Source: Paenibacillus barengoltzii NBRC 101215
Lineage (GTDB): Bacteria; Bacillota; Bacilli; Paenibacillales; Paenibacillaceae
Direction: 5' to 3'
Length of the DNA stretch: 64,000 nucleotides
Assembly (NCBI RefSeq): GCF_004000745.1
Contig: NZ_BILV01000030.1
Coordinates: 1 to 64,000, forward strand
This document shows, piece by piece, positions 20,478-28,936 of this stretch. The notes under the pieces are model-generated. The model had not been told where the DNA came from. It did not search any database and saw nothing but the letters and a program-made list of their open reading frames with translations. The position numbers and the translations under genes are program-made. Position 1 is the first letter of the stretch. Each line of letters opens with the position of its first letter.

Positions 20478-21530
20478 TCACTTGCGCGCCTCCAGCCGGG
20501 CCGCCGCTTCCAGCAGCATCAATCCGCTCAACTGGACGCTGAGCTGAACCGGCAAGGTCGGCTGCTCCTTCCAGGAAGGGGCGCAGAGCATCGGGCTCTC
20601 AAATAGCCCGCTGGATCGAAGTGTCTCCGCATTGGCAAAAATAACCTCCCGCACGTGCGGACACGCTGGATCGACCTCCAGAAGTCGGTCGAGATAGCGA
20701 ATGAGGATCCCTTTGAATAACCCGGTATCGTCGATGCCTTCCTCCGGAAGCAACCAAGTGCCGGGCTCGCACAGCTCCTCGAAGCAGGCGGCCGCAGTAC
20801 GCCGGGCATCCTCTAGGTAGGCTGATTCGCCGGTATAGAAGTATAATTCAACTCCCGCGCCAATGAAGACGCCTTGGCAATACGTGAATCGCCAGTCTTT
20901 ATCAATCGCACCGTCCCCCGTACGGTTCATGCCATCCCAAACAAAGCCCGTTGCGGGGTCAACCAGATTGGCTTTATTCCAATCGTAAATTCGTTTCGCC
21001 CAAGCGAGATCTTCGAGCCGACCGAATATGCCATAAAGCCGGGCAGCAAGAATTGCTGCGGGGGCGTTGGCCGGGGTGTTTTTGTAATCCAACTGATCCT
21101 TCTTCCATGCCATCCCGCCGCCGCAATACTCATTCCAAGCCGTTTGGATGTCCGCCCATAACTCTTGAACCTTCTCCTCATAGCACGCCTCACCGGTCGC
21201 CCGGTAAGCCCGCAGCAGGGCCAGTGCCGTCCATTCCATGTCGTCATAATAATTGTGCGTGAACGTCCCGCCGTTATAACGCTCCAGACTGCGGCAGAAC
21301 TGACGCATCCGATCCGGCAGCGCCGGGTCGCCGGTCCGCTCATAGGCGTCCACCAGCACATCGAGGACATGGGCTTGCCACCAGTAGTAGAAATTTTCGC
21401 CGACCCGTCCCGCCGAACGCGGATACCACTGGTCCAGGATGCCGGTCTGCTCATTCCCGTAACAGGCGAACAGATCGCGGTGCATGCGTTCCGCCAGTTG
21501 GGCCCAACCTAGCTCACAGCGGTCCATCAC
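20478..21530 (-). CDS. GH76 mannanase, intracellular (second copy)
   Basis: Single-domain GH76 of 350 residues with catalytic pair D96/D97 in YYDDMEWTALALLRAY. There is no signal peptide, so it should act on imported alpha-1,6-oligomannosides. The start is GTG (21530), overlapping the preceding stop by four bases; an ATG at 21527 is the alternative. It is paralogous to the next gene upstream; both share the blocks DYKNTPANAPAAILAARLY and FVWDGMNRTGDGTIDKDWR in near-identical form, so tandem duplication is likely. Confidence 0.9.
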   Translation of the reverse strand: MMDRCELGWAQLAERMHRDLFACYGNEQTGILDQWYPRSAGRVGENFYYWWQAHVLDVLVDAYERTGDPALPDRMRQFCRSLERYNGGTFTHNYYDDMEWTALALLRAYRATGEACYEEKVQELWADIQTAWNEYCGGGMAWKKDQLDYKNTPANAPAAILAARLYGIFGRLEDLAWAKRIYDWNKANLVDPATGFVWDGMNRTGDGAIDKDWRFTYCQGVFIGAGVELYFYTGESAYLEDARRTAAACFEELCEPGTWLLPEEGIDDTGLFKGILIRYLDRLLEVDPACPHVREVIFANAETLRSSGLFESPMLCAPSWKEQPTLPVQLSVQLSGLMLLEAAARLEARK

Positions 21531-22654
21531 GGCGTCTCCCCTTGGGGGGCAGCCTCCGAAGTTTGCCTTGGGGCTGATTGATCCTGAGCCGCCTTCGGCT
21601 TAAGCGCTGCTGCCGCCTCCATCAGCATCACGCCGCTCAGCTGCGAGCTGAGGGATACGGCTATATCTGGCTTAGGAGCCTGGCTCCAATCCGTGCCAAA
21701 CCGCGGTTGCTGCGGATCGGCGGCCAGGTGGCTCCAGGTACGTTCCGCCTGAAGGGCGACGTACTCGGCAACCTCAGGATGGTCTGGAGCCGCTTGTGCC
21801 AACTGCACCAAGTAGCGGATCAGGATGCCTTTGAACAGTCCGGCATCGCCATCCCCTTCCTCCGGCAGTAGACCGGTCTTTCTGGAGGTGAACTCCTGGA
21901 GGACGACGCGGAACGTGCGAAGCGCCGCCTCCAAGTAAGCCGCATCACCGCTTACCCGGTACATCTCCACCGAAGCTCCAATAAAGACGCCCTGGCAATA
22001 CGTAAACCGCCAATCCTTATCGATGGTGCCATCCCCGGTACGGTTCATCCCATCCCACACCAGGCCGGTGACCGGGTCGATCAGGTTCGCCGCCTGCCAC
22101 TCGTAGATCCGTTGTGCCCAAGCCCAATCGTTTGGATCGCCAAACGCTTGGTACAACCGGGCTGCCAGAATCACGGCGGGAGCATTGGCTGGGGTGTTTT
22201 TATAGTCGAGCTGTGATTTCTGCCAAGCGATCCCGCCGCCCATGTGCTCGTTCCAGCCGGTTTGAATGTCCTGCCACAGCAGTTGGACGGCCTCCTTGTA
22301 ACGCGGTTCACCTGTGGTCTGATAGGCGCGCAGCCAAGCGAGCGCCATCCACTCCATATCGTCGTACAGCTCATTGGGCCAAGCGCCTCCGTTACGCTGA
22401 AGCAGACCATCATACAGCTGCTCCAGCCGCTGAACATACCGCCGCTCCCCTGTGCGCCGCAGTCCGTCAACTAGTACATCCACCGCATGCGCCATCCACC
22501 AATAATGGAAAATCTCATTGCAGGTTCCATTTTCGCAGGGCGTTTGAATATTGTACATCCGAATTTTTTCGTTCCAGAATAATGCATCCAATGCCGTCTG
22601 AGCCAGGTCGGCCCGTTGCTGCCGGATTTCCGTCTCTTTCATGGTCGTCGTCAT
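21527..22654 (-). CDS. GH76 mannanase, intracellular (first copy)
   Basis: 375 residues with catalytic pair D98/D99 in LYDDMEWMALAWLRAY. I start at 22654 behind GGGGAG; a longer form to 22690 lacks a ribosome site and would overlap the permease stop. No signal peptide. Pro/Ala/Gln-rich tail after about residue 345. Strongly similar to the following GH76, with which it is translationally coupled. Confidence 0.9.
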   Translation of the reverse strand: MTTTMKETEIRQQRADLAQTALDALFWNEKIRMYNIQTPCENGTCNEIFHYWWMAHAVDVLVDGLRRTGERRYVQRLEQLYDGLLQRNGGAWPNELYDDMEWMALAWLRAYQTTGEPRYKEAVQLLWQDIQTGWNEHMGGGIAWQKSQLDYKNTPANAPAVILAARLYQAFGDPNDWAWAQRIYEWQAANLIDPVTGLVWDGMNRTGDGTIDKDWRFTYCQGVFIGASVEMYRVSGDAAYLEAALRTFRVVLQEFTSRKTGLLPEEGDGDAGLFKGILIRYLVQLAQAAPDHPEVAEYVALQAERTWSHLAADPQQPRFGTDWSQAPKPDIAVSLSSQLSGVMLMEAAAALKPKAAQDQSAPRQTSEAAPQGETP

Positions 22655-22673
22655 ATGAGCTCTCCCCTCTGTC

Positions 22674-23600
22674 CTATCCCTTGATTCCACTAAACGCGAT
22701 CCCCTGAATAAAATACCGCTGCAGCAGCAGGAACAGCACCAGGATCGGCAGAATGGCCACCAGCGCCCCCGCCATCATCGGCCCATAATCCGTCTGATAG
22801 TTGTACGAAAAAGCCTGCAGCCCCATCTGAATCGTCGCCTTCGCCGGATCGTTCAGGACGATCATCGGCCAGAGGAAGCCGTTCCAACCGGCCTGGAACG
22901 TAAAGATTCCGAGCGTCGCCAGCGCCGGCTTGGTCAGCGGCAAGTAAATGCGCCAGAAGATTTTGAATTCGCCGCAGCCTTCGATCCGCGCCATCTCCAT
23001 CATGTCATTGGGCAGGGTCAGAAAGAACTGCCGCATGAAAAAGACCGCAAACGTCCCGGAAGCCCCCGGCAAAATAATGCCCCAAAACGAGTTCATCAGC
23101 CCGTACCCTCCGCTGCCGAACAGGTCATTGCCGCCTGCCAGCGGGATATGGCGCAGCACGTAGACGCTGGGGATCATTGTCACGATCCCCGGCACCATCA
23201 TGGAGACCAGCAGAATGCGAAAGAATGGCTGGTTCATCCGGAATTTCAGCTTGGCAAACGCATAACCGCTCAGCGAACCGAAGAACAAGTTACATAACAC
23301 CCCGGCCGCCGCAAGAATAAAGGAATTCCAGAAATAAAGACCAAAAGGCACGGTCGTAAACGCGTTGTAATAATGCTCGAATGTCAGGTTCGTCGTAAAC
23401 CATTTAATCGGCAAAGTGAACATGTCTTCATCATGTTTAAATGAGGTCAGCACGCTCCAATAAAAGGGCAAAAACATGATGACCGCAATGATACCGCCAA
23501 CCGTATAAAACAACACATTCGCGATTCGGTTCTGCGTGGATACACCGATTTGCGGACCTCGTGTACGGACGCCTGGTTTTATCGTCTCTGGATTTGTCAT
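22674..23600 (-). CDS. Carbohydrate ABC permease, MalG type
   Basis: Inner subunit of a CUT1 sugar importer, 308 residues, six membrane segments. The coupling EAA loop is EMARIEGCGEFKIFWRIYLPLTKPALATL. It overlaps the MalF-type gene by four bases. No ATPase gene is present in the operon, so a shared MsmX-like ATPase elsewhere is expected, as for many Bacillales CUT1 systems. Confidence 0.92.
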   Translation of the reverse strand: MTNPETIKPGVRTRGPQIGVSTQNRIANVLFYTVGGIIAVIMFLPFYWSVLTSFKHDEDMFTLPIKWFTTNLTFEHYYNAFTTVPFGLYFWNSFILAAAGVLCNLFFGSLSGYAFAKLKFRMNQPFFRILLVSMMVPGIVTMIPSVYVLRHIPLAGGNDLFGSGGYGLMNSFWGIILPGASGTFAVFFMRQFFLTLPNDMMEMARIEGCGEFKIFWRIYLPLTKPALATLGIFTFQAGWNGFLWPMIVLNDPAKATIQMGLQAFSYNYQTDYGPMMAGALVAILPILVLFLLLQRYFIQGIAFSGIKG

Positions 23601-24484
23601 ACGATCGGCTCCTCCGCTTTGGTGATTTTCATGCTGATGATGGAAAATACGAGAATCGCCATCGCCAGCACAAACGCCTGCGCTGAGGCATACCCCATCT
23701 GCAATTGGTTAAAGCCCTGCTGATAGATCAGGTAGACCGGAGTTTTCGTGACGTTCGCCGGTCCGCCCTGCGTCAAGACAAACGCCTGGTCGAACAACTG
23801 CAAGGCGCCGATGATGGACATGACGCTGACGAGGAACGTCGTCGGACGAAGCTGCGGCCAAGTGATGTAGCGGAAGCAAGCGAACCGCGACGCCCCGTCC
23901 AGCCGGGCGGATTCGTACAGATAGTCCGGCACGCCTTGAAGGCCGGCTAAATAGATGATCATATTGGAGCCAACCGACTGCCAAAGCGTCATGACGATGA
24001 TCGATAACATCGCTGTCTCCGTCTGCGACACCCAGGCCGGGCCGGTGATGCCAAAATAAGCAAGCAGCCCGTTGATCAACCCGTATTCGGGATGCAGCAT
24101 CCAGATCCATACCGTGGCCGCGGCGACGGCCGAGGTCAAGGTCGGCAGGTAGTAAAACGTGCGGAACAGCTTGACCCCGCGTATCTTTTTGTTCAGCAGC
24201 ATCGCAAACAGCAAGGAAATCAATAAGTTCAGCGGTACAAAAACAATCGCATAATAGAACACGTTGATGAAAGTCTGCCAAAGCAGCGCATCGTCGATCA
24301 GGCGGCGGTAATTGTCCAATCCTACCCAATCGTTGCTGCTCAGCACGTCATAGTTGGTGAAGCTGAGGTACAGGGCCATCACGACGGGGATGACCATGAA
24401 TACGGCAAATAGCAGCATGGTTGGTGTTATGAACAGATAGGCCATTCGAGCCTGATGCCGTCCAAGCTTATTGATGGATGCCAT
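23597..24484 (-). CDS. Carbohydrate ABC permease, MalF type
   Basis: Second CUT1 permease subunit, 295 residues, six membrane segments. The EAA loop is YESARLDGASRFACFRYITWPQLRPTTFL. It follows the binding protein by 28 bases and overlaps the MalG-type gene. The likely substrate is alpha-1,6-oligomannosides, judged from the glycosidases in the same operon. Confidence 0.92.
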   Translation of the reverse strand: MASINKLGRHQARMAYLFITPTMLLFAVFMVIPVVMALYLSFTNYDVLSSNDWVGLDNYRRLIDDALLWQTFINVFYYAIVFVPLNLLISLLFAMLLNKKIRGVKLFRTFYYLPTLTSAVAAATVWIWMLHPEYGLINGLLAYFGITGPAWVSQTETAMLSIIVMTLWQSVGSNMIIYLAGLQGVPDYLYESARLDGASRFACFRYITWPQLRPTTFLVSVMSIIGALQLFDQAFVLTQGGPANVTKTPVYLIYQQGFNQLQMGYASAQAFVLAMAILVFSIISMKITKAEEPIV

Positions 24485-24512
24485 TCTTCGCTCCCCTTTC
24501 AGAGGCCGATTT

Positions 24513-25853
24513 TTACTTCACGACAGCATTTTCCTCTAGCAGTTTGTCGCCTTGCTCTTGGGCTTTTTTCAGCGTATCGTCGATCGATTGCTTGTTCTGG
24601 AGCAGCAGTTGAAGGTTCGGAATAAGCGCGTTCTCTTCCATGACAGAATATCCCGGATGGGTCGGCCGCGTTTTGGCAAATTCCAACGTCTCCGTAAACG
24701 GCTTCCACAATGGATCTTCAGTAAAGAATGCATCCTCCAGCGCCGGTTTAAAGCCCGGCATGTTCAAGCTCGTTTTTGCCCACAGCAAGGCGTTGTCCTT
24801 GTTCGCTGTCCACCATTTGATGAACTCCCACGCCTCATCCGGATGCTTGGAGCCTTGCGGGATGACAAGCCCGAAGCCGCCCATCACGCTGCCTTTGTCC
24901 CCATTCGGACCGGCTGGCGGCGGTACGATGCCGTAATCCAGATCCTTACCATATTTGTTGTACGTGCTCATCATCCAAGGTCCGGTGTACAGCATCGCTA
25001 CTTTCCCTGTAACAAACGCGTCGGTACCTTCGCCAAGCCCTTGTTCGAAGCCGACTTTATAGACTTTGTCCTCGTTCAGCAAGCGCTGCCAAAACTCCAG
25101 AACTTGTTTGCCCTTCTCGTTGTTGAAGTTGGTTTTGCCGTCTTCGCTGAGCATTTGCCCGCCGGCTTGCTGTAAATACATGTTAAACAACCCCGGATCG
25201 GCCATGGAGAACCCTGCAGTTTCAAGCTTGCTGCCATTCCATTTCGTCAGCGTCTTGGCCGCTTGCTCCAATTCATCCCACGTCGTTGGTGCCTCCAGCC
25301 CTGCATCCGCAAACATCTTCTTGTTGTAGAACAACGCGCGGGCATCTACCGTTAACGGCAGGCCGTACAGTTTCCCGTTATTGGTCAGCTCCTTCAAGGA
25401 CTCCTCGTAAAAATCTTCCTTGTTCACTCCATCGCGCTCCATATAGTCGTCGATGGGACGAAGCACGTTTTTTGGAGCGTACAATGAGGTTCTCCAGCGG
25501 TCCCAGAACAAAATATCCGGCGAACCGCCGCTCGTCGCAGCCGTGAGGAATTTCGTGACCATATCCTGCTGAAGCACGTATTTGACTTCGATCTTGTCTT
25601 GCGACTTGTTGAAGGCGTCAACCATCGTCTCGAACTGCTTCTGCCCTTCGCCGCCCCAGTCGCCCCAGAACGTCAGCTTCACTTTCTCGGTTTTGCTGCT
25701 TCCGGTGTCACCACCGCCGCCGCTGTTCCCTGCGCCGCCGTTACTTGCGCTGCCGCCGTTACCAGCACTTCCGCCGTTACCTCCCCCTCCGCAAGCAGCC
25801 AGCATCGCACCGAACAGAACGGTCACCAGCATTACCATCATCCACTTTTTCAT
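24513..25853 (-). CDS. Sugar ABC substrate-binding lipoprotein
   Basis: Extracellular receptor of 446 residues. Start at 25853 behind GGGGAGG; the signal peptide has the lipobox MLAAC and is followed by a Gly/Ser/Asn-rich linker of about 40 residues. The family 1 binding-protein fold (about 50-440) includes SPDILFWDRWR and GKVAMLYTGPWMMSTY. It is first in the mannan operon and is probably its specificity determinant. Confidence 0.92.
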   Translation of the reverse strand: MKKWMMVMLVTVLFGAMLAACGGGGNGGSAGNGGSASNGGAGNSGGGGDTGSSKTEKVKLTFWGDWGGEGQKQFETMVDAFNKSQDKIEVKYVLQQDMVTKFLTAATSGGSPDILFWDRWRTSLYAPKNVLRPIDDYMERDGVNKEDFYEESLKELTNNGKLYGLPLTVDARALFYNKKMFADAGLEAPTTWDELEQAAKTLTKWNGSKLETAGFSMADPGLFNMYLQQAGGQMLSEDGKTNFNNEKGKQVLEFWQRLLNEDKVYKVGFEQGLGEGTDAFVTGKVAMLYTGPWMMSTYNKYGKDLDYGIVPPPAGPNGDKGSVMGGFGLVIPQGSKHPDEAWEFIKWWTANKDNALLWAKTSLNMPGFKPALEDAFFTEDPLWKPFTETLEFAKTRPTHPGYSVMEENALIPNLQLLLQNKQSIDDTLKKAQEQGDKLLEENAVVK

Positions 25854-25889
25854 TTGTAAACCTCCCCTTTTCATTTCGAATAACATAGC

Positions 25890-25906
25890 AATTAAAGCGT
25901 TTTCAA
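25890..25906 (-). promoter_or_regulatory. cre-like site before the mannan operon
   Basis: TTGAAAACGCTTTAAT on the minus strand matches the CcpA consensus TGWAANCGNTNWCA with one mismatch. It lies 37-53 bases before the binding-protein start, suggesting glucose repression of the operon. ATGATATGATA, a half-site resembling the GntR operator at 27870, lies further upstream (about 25928-25938). Confidence 0.5.
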
Positions 25907-26144
25907 TAAGGATAGTATATTGGTATCATATCATTATGTCAATAAGGAAAAATATCGATGTTAGTTGGTATATAAAGATATGCCAAATGACCCCCTTCAA
26001 CATTTGGAGAGTACAAAAATGGCTTTCCTGTAGAAATGTCATTAATGGGGAAGGGCCTTGATCGAGAAAGTCCGTAATTAAAAAGGTCCGTAAACGGAAG
26101 ACAACATCCTGCCTTAAATGACCGCACCACCAAAAGTGGCGCCT

Positions 26145-26327
26145 AAATGTAAAAGTACAGTTGATTTTAGAGAAAGCGTCGCTTTGGGACCCTTCAACTG
26201 TAAAAGTACAGTTAAAATCCGCCTAATTCTCCCTTTTCCACTAAATCACCTTAAACTAACTGCACTTTTATATTCCAAGGCCGGTAAAAACGAAAAAATG
26301 CCGAAGTTGAACTGCACTTTTGCAGTT
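26145..26327. repeat. Four copies of an 18-base palindrome
   Basis: Consensus AACTGYAAAAGTRCAGTT. Copies at 26145-26162 (first bases degenerate), 26196-26213 (perfect), 26258-26274 (inverted, one arm degenerate) and 26310-26327 (inverted, perfect). Two face each way. They resemble REP-type elements; the last has been built into a terminator stem. Confidence 0.7.
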
Positions 26328-26339
26328 GAGCTTCGGCAT
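26298..26339 (-). terminator. Terminator of GntR-type regulator
   Basis: ATGCCGAAG/CTTCGGCAT stem around the fourth palindrome (AACTGCA/TGCAGTT), followed on the minus strand by CATTTTTTCGTTTTT. It lies 300 bases past the regulator's stop, so the mRNA would carry the tandem array as 3' untranslated sequence. Confidence 0.8.
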
Positions 26340-26367
26340 GTATGAGTTGAGGCGGGGCAACTTGAAT

Positions 26368-26650
26368 CCACCGTAGGGTATTTGCGATCCACCCAGCGGG
26401 TAAGCCTTCTAGCACTTCGCCTAGGGGGGTGTCCTTATGCTACTGTAGTTCCCCCAGAGGGGGTGACACTAACACTACTGCTTGCGTCCCCACCCAGAGG
26501 GTGAGCCTAACACTACTCGCGCTCCACCTTGGAAGTGCGCCTTAAGCTACTAGGCCCCCCCCTAGGAGGTAAGCCTTAAGCTACTAGGCTCCACCCTAGG
26601 AGGTAAGCCTTACGCTACTCACCCAGGGAGCAAGCCCTGCGCTACTTACG
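26368..26650. repeat. Degenerate tandem array, about 8 units of 31-37 bp
   Basis: Consensus unit CCACCCTAGGAGGTAAGC then CTTAAGCTACTAGG. Unit starts lie near 26389, 26420, 26451, 26488, 26523, 26555, 26590 and 26620, with a partial unit at 26368. The units near 26555 and 26590 are almost identical. The last one overlaps the stop codon of the GntR-type gene. Each unit has a CC...GG inverted core that can pair as a hairpin. Confidence 0.7.
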
Positions 26651-27838
26651 CTCCCACTCCTCCCTTGCGGGTCCGGTGGACTCCCCGGGGACGAGCACGG
26701 CGGGCAGCTTGATTTTGTTGGCTGCCGGGCGGTTCTCCATCAGGGCCAGCACGTTTTCCACAGCCAGCTTGCCCATATCTTCTTCGCTCTGCCGCATATG
26801 GGTGAAGGCGTAGCCCTCCCCAATGCGGAACTGCGGACTGTCGAAGCAGATGATCGACACGTCCTCAGGAATGCGCAGGCCGAGCCGGGTCACTGCGGCT
26901 TTCGCCAGCAGCGCGATGTTGTACTCGATGGCGAAGAAGGCCGTAATCGAAGGATGGGCCTCGAGATGGCGCATAATTTTTTGAATATCCCGTTCAATGT
27001 TGTCATCGTAAAAAGAGTCCGGCAACGTCGACGTCAAATCGCTGATCCAGAGCTCCCGCTCAACAGCGATCCCGCGGCCGGCATGCGCCTGCACGAACCC
27101 TTCGATCCGTTCCTCGACGGCCGACGTATCGATCGGCGGCGGGGATAACAGCGAAATGCGGGCGTGCCCGAGGTCAAACAGGTGCTCCGTCGCTTCCTGC
27201 GCCGCTTTCACATTGTCGGTAATAATAGAAGCTGCCGCTACGCCCTTCAGCTCCCGGTCGATCAGTACCAGCGGGAAGCGTTCGATCACCAGCTTGAGAA
27301 TCTCCGCGTTGAAATACTCCCCCTGTGCCGGAAAGACGATCAATCCGTCGACGCCAAGCTGCAGCAGCTTGCGGATCGTTGCTTCCTCGTTCTCCTGAAC
27401 TCCAAACGTCCGCTTCAGAACGAGAAAACAATCCTGCTCCCGCGCAGCATCCTCCATCCCATAGATCAACCGCGTGCCGTAGCTGCCGGCAAAATCCGTC
27501 AGTACCACGCCGATCAGCTTCCCGGCAGCCTCCCTGTCCGTTCTGTTCCCGCTATAGATTCCGTCCATTCGGCCTTGTACCTGTTCTTCCGCGCCTGCGC
27601 CCTCAGCTTCGGGGTCCGTCACGAACGAGCCGCGTCCCGGCTTCCGCACGATAATTCCCTCGGCAGCCAGCATTTCTAAAGCTCGCTTGCTCGTAATCCG
27701 GCTGACTTGATATTCCTCAGCCAGCTCCTTCTCCGATGGAATCCGGTCTCCCGGTTTATAGCTCTGATCCAGAATTTTCTGTTTGACATCATCAAAAATC
27801 TTCTCGTACATCGGCTTTGACGAGGTGGTTTCACTCAT
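26642..27838 (-). CDS. GntR-family regulator with LacI-type sensor (AraR-like)
   Basis: 398 residues. An N-terminal GntR winged helix (about 8-75: MYEKIFDDVKQKIL... EKELAEEYQVSRITSKRALEMLAAEGII) is fused to a periplasmic-binding-like sensor domain (about 105-390), the architecture of B. subtilis AraR. Start at 27838 behind GGGAGGAAC; a GTG at 27862 is in frame. It lies directly upstream of the mannan operon on the same strand, so control of that operon is likely, with mannose or an oligomannoside as inducer (inference). Confidence 0.88.
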   Translation of the reverse strand: MSETTSSKPMYEKIFDDVKQKILDQSYKPGDRIPSEKELAEEYQVSRITSKRALEMLAAEGIIVRKPGRGSFVTDPEAEGAGAEEQVQGRMDGIYSGNRTDREAAGKLIGVVLTDFAGSYGTRLIYGMEDAAREQDCFLVLKRTFGVQENEEATIRKLLQLGVDGLIVFPAQGEYFNAEILKLVIERFPLVLIDRELKGVAAASIITDNVKAAQEATEHLFDLGHARISLLSPPPIDTSAVEERIEGFVQAHAGRGIAVERELWISDLTSTLPDSFYDDNIERDIQKIMRHLEAHPSITAFFAIEYNIALLAKAAVTRLGLRIPEDVSIICFDSPQFRIGEGYAFTHMRQSEEDMGKLAVENVLALMENRPAANKIKLPAVLVPGESTGPAREEWERK

Positions 27839-27869
27839 GACGTTCCTCCCACGTTCCCTCACACAAGGA

Positions 27870-27897
27870 CATGATATATATTATAATATATCATGAT
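27870..27897. promoter_or_regulatory. Putative autoregulatory operator of GntR-type gene
   Basis: CATGATATATATTATAAT then ATATCATG forms a near-perfect palindrome 32 bases before the start codon, followed by another ATATAT. GntR/AraR proteins bind such AT-rich dyads. Confidence 0.5.
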
Positions 27898-27959
27898 ATA
27901 TAGCTAATGTCGAACTATGTTTGAAAAAGTTTGCCGCCGCCCCTCCGCCCAAGCTTCAG

Positions 27960-28838
27960 CTAAGAGCGAGCCAAGGCCTCCAAGCCCAGCGCGAGAGCGC
28001 CGCAAAGCCCAGCTCGATTTCCTAATCCCGGCGGGACAATATACTCATCCATCTCGTCCAAAATGGCTGGTGCGTTCACATATCCGGCCAGGTTCTTCTG
28101 AACTTCTTTGCGGATTAACGGGAACAGCTGCGATTGCTGCATGACGCCGCCGCCCATGATGATCTTCTGCGGCGAGAGCATGAGGATGGACCCGGTCACC
28201 GCCTGCGCTAAATAATAGGCTTCGATCGCCCAGGCAGGATGGTCCGGTGTCAGCTCTTGCCCTTTGACCTTCCAGCGCGCTTCAAGACTAGGCCCCGCAG
28301 CCATACCTTCCAGACAGTCCCCATGATATGGACATAGACCGGGGAAATCGTCCTCCGGATGCCGCCGCGGCAGAACATGTCCGCCTTCCGGATGAATCAG
28401 TCCATGGACAAGCTTGCCTTCGGTCAGGACTCCAACACCGATCCCGGTCCCCACCGTATAATACACACAGCTGTCCAAGCCCTGAGCAGCCCCCCATTTT
28501 ACCTCACCCAACGCGGCAGCGTTTACGTCCGTATCCCAACCATAGGGAACATCAAAAGCCGCTTTTAACTTGCCAAGCACATCATATCCGTTCCACCCCG
28601 GCTTCGGCGTTGTCGTGACATGCCCGTAAGTGGCGCTGTGTGGATTCAAATCCAGCGGACCAAACGAGCCGACGCCAATCGCTTCAACATGTTTATCGCG
28701 AAAATAAGCAATCACCCGTTCTAACGTTGGCTCCGGCAGCTCGGTTGGGAAGCTGACCTCGTCCTCGATGGCTCCGTGCTCATTTCCGACACCGCAAACA
28801 AACTTCGTTCCTCCGGCCTCAATCGCTCCGATACGCAT
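27960..28838 (-). CDS. ROK-family fructokinase / mannose kinase
   Basis: ATP-dependent hexose kinase of 292 residues. Start at 28838 behind AGGAGGAG. The N-terminal phosphate loop is IEAGGTKFVCGVG. The ROK zinc site lies in GHVLPRRHPEDDFPGLCPYHGDCLEG (His plus Cys ligands), and GTGIGVGVL is the second phosphate block. Family members such as B. subtilis GdhK/GmuE-type kinases phosphorylate fructose or mannose. Next to a mannan locus, phosphorylation of mannose released by GH125 is the likely role. Confidence 0.88.
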   Translation of the reverse strand: MRIGAIEAGGTKFVCGVGNEHGAIEDEVSFPTELPEPTLERVIAYFRDKHVEAIGVGSFGPLDLNPHSATYGHVTTTPKPGWNGYDVLGKLKAAFDVPYGWDTDVNAAALGEVKWGAAQGLDSCVYYTVGTGIGVGVLTEGKLVHGLIHPEGGHVLPRRHPEDDFPGLCPYHGDCLEGMAAGPSLEARWKVKGQELTPDHPAWAIEAYYLAQAVTGSILMLSPQKIIMGGGVMQQSQLFPLIRKEVQKNLAGYVNAPAILDEMDEYIVPPGLGNRAGLCGALALGLEALARS

Positions 28839-28936
28839 CAAATCTCCTCCTTTGTTATGATCGGAATATGCTATAATCATAGAAATTCATTCACTAAACA
28901 GCTGTATTCTTGGAATCATTTTATCGGTGAAGGAGC

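Larger units (their letters stand above)
25907..26641. other. Repeat-rich intergenic region
   Basis: This 735-base region between the mannan operon and its regulator has no credible gene. It holds the operon's upstream control region, four copies of an 18-base palindrome (26145-26327), a strong minus-strand terminator (26298-26339) and a degenerate tandem array (26368-26650). An open frame at 26118-26345 merely reads through the palindromes. Confidence 0.7.

Noticed and set aside
26118-26345. 75-residue open frame in the repeat region
   Set aside because: It reads straight through the AACTG palindromes, giving CKSTV and NCTFAVEL repeats, and has no ribosome site.
26368-26650. CRISPR array
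   Set aside because: Units are directly adjacent with no unique spacers, vary in length, and no cas genes are near.
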